A DNA stretch of 39,723 nucleotides from Endozoicomonas sp. ISHI1 (lineage in GTDB: Bacteria > Pseudomonadota > Gammaproteobacteria > Pseudomonadales > Endozoicomonadaceae). The DNA lies in contig NZ_JAGRPU010000048.1 in the NCBI RefSeq assembly GCF_024606225.1, forward strand, positions 1-39,723. Reading direction: 5' to 3'. The notes beneath the pieces are model-generated. The model was not told the origin of the DNA and did not search any database. It saw only the letters and a program-made list of their open reading frames with translations. Each line of letters opens with the position of its first letter. Position 1 is the stretch's first letter. Below are positions 34,879 through 39,723 of this stretch, piece after piece. The position numbers and the translations under genes are program-made.

Positions 34879-36846
34879 CTACCTTGCCCCGGCCTCAGTC
34901 AGGAGTTTCATGATGTCGGTGTTGCCCTTCCGGGTTGCGATGGACAGCGGGGTAGTGCCAAGTTCGGTCCGGCTGTTGAGATCTGCCCCGGCGTTAATCA
35001 GGAGTTTTACGATGTTGGTATTACCCTTCAGGGCTGCCATGAACACTGGGGTGGCACCATTCTCAAACCGGGCATTGAGATCCGCCCCATTGTCGATCAG
35101 GAGTTTCACGCAGTCGGTGTTATTTTCTTGCACAGCCACGAAGAGTGGGCTGGCGCCATCCGAAGCCCTGGCGTTGAGATCTGCCTTGGCGTTGATCAGT
35201 AATTTCAAACAGTCGGTATTGCCCTTATGGGCAGCCAAAAACAACGCGGTGGTGCCACTGTTAGTCTGGGCGTTGAGATCCGCCTCATTATTGATCAGGA
35301 GTTTCACGCAGTCGGTATTGCCTTTCTGGGCAGCGGCCATCAGTGCGGTGGCGCCAATCACAGTTCGTGCGTTGATATTTGCTCTGCCTTCGATCAGGGC
35401 TTTCAAACAGTCGGTGTTACCTTTCTGGGCAGCTATGAACAGCGGGGTGGCGTGCGGCATGGCGGCGTTGAGATCCGCCTCAGCGTTGATCAGGAGTTTC
35501 ACACAGGCAGTATTACCCATCCGGGCAGCGATGAACAGCGCGGTTCTACCATCTTTAACCCTGGCGTTGAGGTCCGCTTTGGCTTTGATCAGGGTTTTCA
35601 AGCAGTTGGTATTATTTTCCTGGGCAGCCATGTACAGCGGGGTGCAGCCATCCCTGGTCCGAGCGGCGTTGACGTTTGCTCCGGCGTTGATAAGGCGTTC
35701 GACGACGTCCGTTTGTCCCCGGTAGGATGCCAAAATCAAGGCCGTTAAGTCATCAGTCATAACGGCATTGACATTGACTCCTTCTGCCAGTGACTTTTCC
35801 ACCTGATCCAAATCCCCATTAAAACAGGCACGATAAAACCTCTGATCGGGGAAAAATTCATCCGGGTGAGATTCACCGGTGTTTTCATTCACAATAGGCA
35901 TCGGGTCTTGCCGGCACATTGCACACCGGCGAGAGCCGATAGGCTGATTAACAAAACACTTCGAAATACAGTCCAGATCGAAGTGGTGGCCACAACATTG
36001 GCTTTTGACGACCACAAGTGCTTCATCACGGCCATGAAAGTGAGTCAGACAAATAGGGCAGGGATCGGACTCCAGCGGTATGTCAGTGTCCATGGGGACA
36101 GCGGGCCGACTGCTATCGGATGATGGTCGGAATTGACAAACGCCATGACAGGGAGAGACGAAACAATCTAAACCCAAAGTGTGCAGATGTTGCTGTGAGC
36201 CTCCGTTACCACCGGCAGAGGCAGAATCAGAATTAAGGAAGTTGTTGAAAGAGCCTGTTGGGCTGACGGTGGTTTCCTGAACTTGCTGCCCCGATGACGC
36301 TGATGGCGGGTGTTGTGGCTGGTCATTGCCAGAACCAGGCATGGTAATGATGGCCGCCAAAGGGTGATCTTGACGCAGCTCTTTTTGTGTTATTGGATTA
36401 AACGACGATGAATTATTATTCCAATAACTTTTTAAAAACCAAGCTACAGCGATAAGCACTTCTACAGGCAGCCATGAATAAGAGGCGGAGCTGAGCGGGG
36501 TGTTTTTGCTGGTCAGGATCAGTTCGTAACCAACCAGCAGATGAGTGGCGATGAGCCATTGCCAGGAAATTGATTCAATGGTGGTCGTTTTTAGCTCGCG
36601 ACTGTTTAGTCTGACTTGTTTCTCATCAGACGGTAAATCTGATCCTGCAAAGCCTTTTGTCTGTGTAAAGTCTGACAGGCTGCCTGACAGTGCACGCTGG
36701 TCAGGTGTTACAGAAAAGTTCTGGTTTGGAGAACCCGTTTTCTGTTCAAACTCGACAAAAAAGCGTCTTGTCAACGGTTGAGCCTGACACACGACGGACA
36801 ATGTTATTAGCAACAGTGGTGCTGCAAAGAGTGAGTGTTTAATCAT
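34879..36846 (-). CDS. ANK16: class A RING-ankyrin protein, 9 repeats
   Basis: 655 residues from ATG at 36846, preceded by AAGGA at 5-nt spacing; the frame stays open a further 14 codons upstream (TTG 36888). Signal peptide, hydrophobic segment 123-142 (SYSWLPVEVLIAVAWFLKSYW), linker with SASAGGNGGS, variant RING 263-311 (CCGHHFDLDC). Nine ANK repeats follow; one is two residues short (DLNAAMPHATPLF). The first 200 residues are almost identical to ANK17, pointing to recent duplication or conversion of the 5' module. Confidence 0.9.
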   Translation of the reverse strand: MIKHSLFAAPLLLITLSVVCQAQPLTRRFFVEFEQKTGSPNQNFSVTPDQRALSGSLSDFTQTKGFAGSDLPSDEKQVRLNSRELKTTTIESISWQWLIATHLLVGYELILTSKNTPLSSASYSWLPVEVLIAVAWFLKSYWNNNSSSFNPITQKELRQDHPLAAIITMPGSGNDQPQHPPSASSGQQVQETTVSPTGSFNNFLNSDSASAGGNGGSQQHLHTLGLDCFVSPCHGVCQFRPSSDSSRPAVPMDTDIPLESDPCPICLTHFHGRDEALVVVKSQCCGHHFDLDCISKCFVNQPIGSRRCAMCRQDPMPIVNENTGESHPDEFFPDQRFYRACFNGDLDQVEKSLAEGVNVNAVMTDDLTALILASYRGQTDVVERLINAGANVNAARTRDGCTPLYMAAQENNTNCLKTLIKAKADLNARVKDGRTALFIAARMGNTACVKLLINAEADLNAAMPHATPLFIAAQKGNTDCLKALIEGRANINARTVIGATALMAAAQKGNTDCVKLLINNEADLNAQTNSGTTALFLAAHKGNTDCLKLLINAKADLNARASDGASPLFVAVQENNTDCVKLLIDNGADLNARFENGATPVFMAALKGNTNIVKLLINAGADLNSRTELGTTPLSIATRKGNTDIMKLLTEAGAR

Positions 36847-36961
36847 TCTATCCTTGCATTCTGGTGAACAGGGGAGAGGATAGATCAAGAAAATAACTCA
36901 AGTGACACAGTGAACAGTTCTCTCTACTGTCCAGAGAAGCTTTCAGCCTTGCCTCTATTAC

Positions 36962-39109
36962 CTACCTTGCCCCGGCTTCGGTCAGGACTTGCACGCAGTC
37001 GGTATTGCCCATCTGAGCTGCAATGAGCAGCGGGGTGGCGCCATCCTCAGTCCATGGGTTGAGATCCGCCCCGGCGTTGATCAGGATTTTAAGGCATTCG
37101 ATGTTATTTTCCTGGGCAGCGATGAACAGCGGGGTGGTGCCATCCGACAGGGCAGCGTTGAGATCAGCCTTGGCTCTGATCAAGAGTTTCACGATGAAGT
37201 TATTGCCCATTTCGGCAGCAACGAACAGCGGGGTGGCGCCCTTCTTAGTCCGGGCGTTGACATCCGCCTTGGCTTCGATAAGGATTTTCACGCAGTCGGT
37301 GCTATTTTCTTGTGCTGCGATGAACAGCGGGGTGCCGTCATCCTCAGTCCTTGCGTTGAGAACCGCCCCGGCTTGGATCAGGATTTTAAGGCATTCGGTG
37401 TTATTTTCTTGTGCAGCGATGAACAGCGGGGTGGTGCCATCCGACAAGGCAGCGTTGAGATCAGCTCTGGCTCCGATCAGGAGCTTCACGATGTCGGTAT
37501 GGCCCTTTTGGGCAGCAGTGAACAGCGGGGTGACGCCATGCTTGGTTTGGGCGTTGAGGTTTGCCCCAGCGTTGATCAGGTGTTCTACGACGTCCTTGTG
37601 CCCTTGAATGGATGCCAAAATCAAGGCAGTGAGATCATTAACCATAGCGGCATTGACATCGAGACCCTCTGCCAGTGACTTTTCCACCTGATCCAAATCC
37701 CCCTCAAAACAAGCACGATAAAACGCCCGATTGGGGAGATCTGACCCGGCTTCGATCAGGAGTTTCACGCAGTCGGTATTGCCTATCTCGGCGGCAATCA
37801 GTAGCGCGGTGGTGCCATCCTTAGTTCGGGCGTTGATATCCGCTCCGGCGTTGATCAGGAGTTTCACGCAGTCGGTGTTATTTTCCTGGGCAGCGATGAA
37901 CAGCGGAGTGAGGCCATTCTTGCTTCGGGCGTTGAGATTTGCCCCGGCGTTGATCAGACGTTCGACGAGGTCCTTACGCCCGTGAATGGATGCCAACATC
38001 AAGACAGTGAGACCATTATTATTATTTATAACGGTATTGACATTGACTCCCTCTGCCAGTGACTTCTCCACTTGATCCAAATCCCCCTCAAGGCAGGCGT
38101 TATAAAACGCCTGATCGGGGAAAAATTGATCCGGGTGAGATTCACCGGTGTTCTCATTCACCATAGGCATCGGGTCTTGCCGACACATGGCACAACGGCG
38201 AGAGCCGATAGGCTGTTCAACAAAACACTTCGAAATACAGTCCAGATCGAAGTAGTGGCCACAACATTGGCTTTTGACGACCACAAGCGCTTCATCACGG
38301 CCATGGAAGTGAACCAGACAAATAGGACAGGGATCGGACTCCAGTGGTGCCTCAATGTCCATGGGGACAGCGGGCCGACTGCTATCGGATACTGGTCGGA
38401 ATTGACAAACGCCCTGACAGGGAGAGACGAAACAATCTAAACCCAAAGTGTGCAAATGTTGCTGTGAGCCTCCGTTACCACCGGCAGAGTCAGAATAAAG
38501 GAAGCTGTTGAAAGAACCTGTTGGGCCGACGGTGGTTTCCTGAGCTTGCTGCCCCGATGACGCTGATGGCGGGTGTTGTGGCTGGTTATTGCCAAAGCCA
38601 GGCATGGTAATGATGGCCGCCAAAGGGCGATCTTGACGCAGCTCTTTTTGTGTTATTGGATTAAACGACGATGAATTATTATTCCAATAACTTTTTAAAA
38701 ACCAAGCTACAGCGATAAGCACTTCTACAGGCAGCCATGAATAAGAGGCGGAGCTGAGCGGGGTGTTTTTGCTGGTCAGGATCAGTTCGTAACCAACCAG
38801 CAGATGAGTGGCGATGAGCCATTGCCAGGAAATTGATTCAATGGTGGTCGTTTTTAGCTCGCGACTGTTTAGTCTGACTTGTTTCTCATCAGACGGTAAA
38901 TCTGATCCTGCAAAGCCTTTTGTCTGTGTAAAGTCTGACAGGCTGCCTGACAGTGCACGCTGGTCAGGTGTTACAGAAAAGTTCTGGTTTGGAGAACCCG
39001 TTTTCTGTTCAAACTCGACAAAAAAGCGTCTTGTCAACGGTTGAGCCTGACACACGACGGACAATGTTATTAGCAACAGTGGTGCTGCAAAGAGTGAGTG
39101 TTTAATCAT
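36962..39109 (-). CDS. ANK17: class A RING-ankyrin protein, apparent two-gene fusion
   Basis: 715 residues from ATG at 39109, with AAGGA 4 nt upstream. Signal peptide, hydrophobic segment, linker and variant RING (CCGHYFDLDC, about 261-309) as in ANK16. After the N-cap and three ANK repeats the protein reads GSDLPNRAFYRACFEGDLDQVEKSL at about residue 456 (near 37740), a second copy of the N-cap that normally follows the RING. Seven more repeats follow. The simplest explanation is a deletion that joined the middle of one ANK gene to the post-RING part of another. Confidence 0.9.
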   Translation of the reverse strand: MIKHSLFAAPLLLITLSVVCQAQPLTRRFFVEFEQKTGSPNQNFSVTPDQRALSGSLSDFTQTKGFAGSDLPSDEKQVRLNSRELKTTTIESISWQWLIATHLLVGYELILTSKNTPLSSASYSWLPVEVLIAVAWFLKSYWNNNSSSFNPITQKELRQDRPLAAIITMPGFGNNQPQHPPSASSGQQAQETTVGPTGSFNSFLYSDSAGGNGGSQQHLHTLGLDCFVSPCQGVCQFRPVSDSSRPAVPMDIEAPLESDPCPICLVHFHGRDEALVVVKSQCCGHYFDLDCISKCFVEQPIGSRRCAMCRQDPMPMVNENTGESHPDQFFPDQAFYNACLEGDLDQVEKSLAEGVNVNTVINNNNGLTVLMLASIHGRKDLVERLINAGANLNARSKNGLTPLFIAAQENNTDCVKLLINAGADINARTKDGTTALLIAAEIGNTDCVKLLIEAGSDLPNRAFYRACFEGDLDQVEKSLAEGLDVNAAMVNDLTALILASIQGHKDVVEHLINAGANLNAQTKHGVTPLFTAAQKGHTDIVKLLIGARADLNAALSDGTTPLFIAAQENNTECLKILIQAGAVLNARTEDDGTPLFIAAQENSTDCVKILIEAKADVNARTKKGATPLFVAAEMGNNFIVKLLIRAKADLNAALSDGTTPLFIAAQENNIECLKILINAGADLNPWTEDGATPLLIAAQMGNTDCVQVLTEAGAR

Positions 39110-39437
39110 TCTATCCTTGCATTCTGGTGAACAGGGGGGGGAAGGATAGATCAAGAAAATAACGCAAGTTCCAAAAGCTCTGAAATACCCGTTGCAGTAG
39201 TCTTACGAAAAGACGACAAAAGTCTAGTAAATTTCTATAAGATCATCTTTCATGCAATCAATAATGGCTGACTTTCAGGATGGTGCATGGCTCGTGATAG
39301 TTTAGCTCTGTGGCTATGAAGTTTGCAGTGGCTAAATCATCACCTATGCCAAAAACCCGGAAGATGGGAACACCTGAAAGCCATGTTTTGTGGAAAATAG
39401 AACGCCTTTCTTTTGTTCCCTTTCCTGTTTCTGTTCC

Positions 39438-39723
39438 CTACCTTGCCCCGGCTTCTGTCAGGGCTTTCACGCAGTTGGTATGGCCCATCCCGGCTGCCTC
39501 GGATAGTGGGGTGGTTCCATCCGGCAAGGCGGCGTTGAGATCTGCCCCGGCGTTGATCAGGACTTCCACGCAGTCGATATGGCCTTTTGCAGCAGCGATG
39601 AACAGTGAGGTGGCGCCAATCTTACAGACGGCGTTGAGATTTGCCCCGGCGTTGATCAGGCATTCGACGACCGTCTTTTGCCCCGAGAAGGACGCCATCA
39701 TCAAGGCCGTGAAATCCTCATAC
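39438..39723 (-). CDS. ANK18: ankyrin-repeat protein, 3' part only
   Basis: The frame is open from the right window edge and ends LTEAGAR at 39438. Three ANK repeats are visible (TALMMAS, TSLFIAA, TPLSEAA). The first visible repeat closely matches the opening repeat of ANK11 (MMASF.G.KTVVECLINAGANLNAVCK), so the start of its ANK domain is probably just outside. Its class cannot be told. The 328-bp gap to ANK17 contains a class A leader, the 'aagatcatc' block and a decayed class B leader (from about 39295), with no gene. Confidence 0.85.
   Translation of the reverse strand, partial: YEDFTALMMASFSGQKTVVECLINAGANLNAVCKIGATSLFIAAAKGHIDCVEVLINAGADLNAALPDGTTPLSEAAGMGHTNCVKALTEAGAR

Noticed and set aside
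6586-39723. Diversity-generating retroelement as the source of ANK variation
   Set aside because: No reverse transcriptase, template repeat or accessory gene is visible in the window, and differences are whole-repeat gains and losses rather than adenine-directed substitutions.
1-39723. tRNA or rRNA genes
   Set aside because: No cloverleaf-like or rRNA sequence was noticed on either strand when reading by eye.

Overview
The window looks like chromosome of a marine, host-associated gammaproteobacterium. The biotin genes have the bioB-F-H-C-D order seen in Pseudomonas and Oceanospirillales relatives, with comF divergent from them. They sit beside a very large block of eukaryote-like RING/ankyrin genes. 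That combination is what I would expect of an Endozoicomonas-type animal symbiont. The genus is inference; no 16S or other marker gene is present.

Region 1 (1-6490) is ordinary housekeeping DNA. A possible remnant of a JetD-like (DUF3322) gene lies at the left edge, followed by comF on the minus strand. A tightly overlapping operon bioB-bioF-bioH-bioC-bioD follows on the plus strand. BioC and BioH make the pimeloyl moiety, and BioF, BioD and BioB carry out three of the four ring-assembly steps. bioA is not in the window. A plus-strand hypothetical gene (5741-6490) closes the region.

Region 2 (6586 to the right edge, 33 kb) is one co-oriented tandem array on the minus strand. It has 17 complete or nearly complete paralogues plus an eighteenth cut by the window end. 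All that are complete carry a RING-like zinc finger followed by 5 to 17 ankyrin (ANK) repeats. I number them ANK1-ANK18 from left to right and sort them into three classes. Class A (ANK1-3, 9, 13-17) has a Sec signal peptide, a mature region with one strongly hydrophobic segment, a low-complexity Gln/Ser/Gly linker and a variant RING in which the second zinc-ligand histidine is Asp. Class B (ANK4-8, 10) has no signal peptide, starts MDG/MDA and carries a canonical RING-H2 finger. Class C (ANK11, 12) has the class B start but the class A finger.

The array is evolving rapidly by duplication, deletion and fusion. It contains near-identical neighbours (ANK1/2/3, ANK5/6, ANK16/17) and an in-frame deletion that removes the mature domain (ANK15). 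It also contains a two-gene fusion (ANK17), a frameshifted copy (ANK9) and a 161-bp palindromic MITE copied at two equivalent spacer sites. Expression signals are unusual. Class A mRNAs can fold a hairpin over the Shine-Dalgarno sequence, and five class A copies have ATT where the others have the ATG start. Class B leaders carry a short overlapping upstream ORF. Overall this looks like a constant RING module joined to highly variable ANK binding domains. It is a plausible reservoir of host-directed, ubiquitin-ligase-like effectors. Function is inferred from domain content only.
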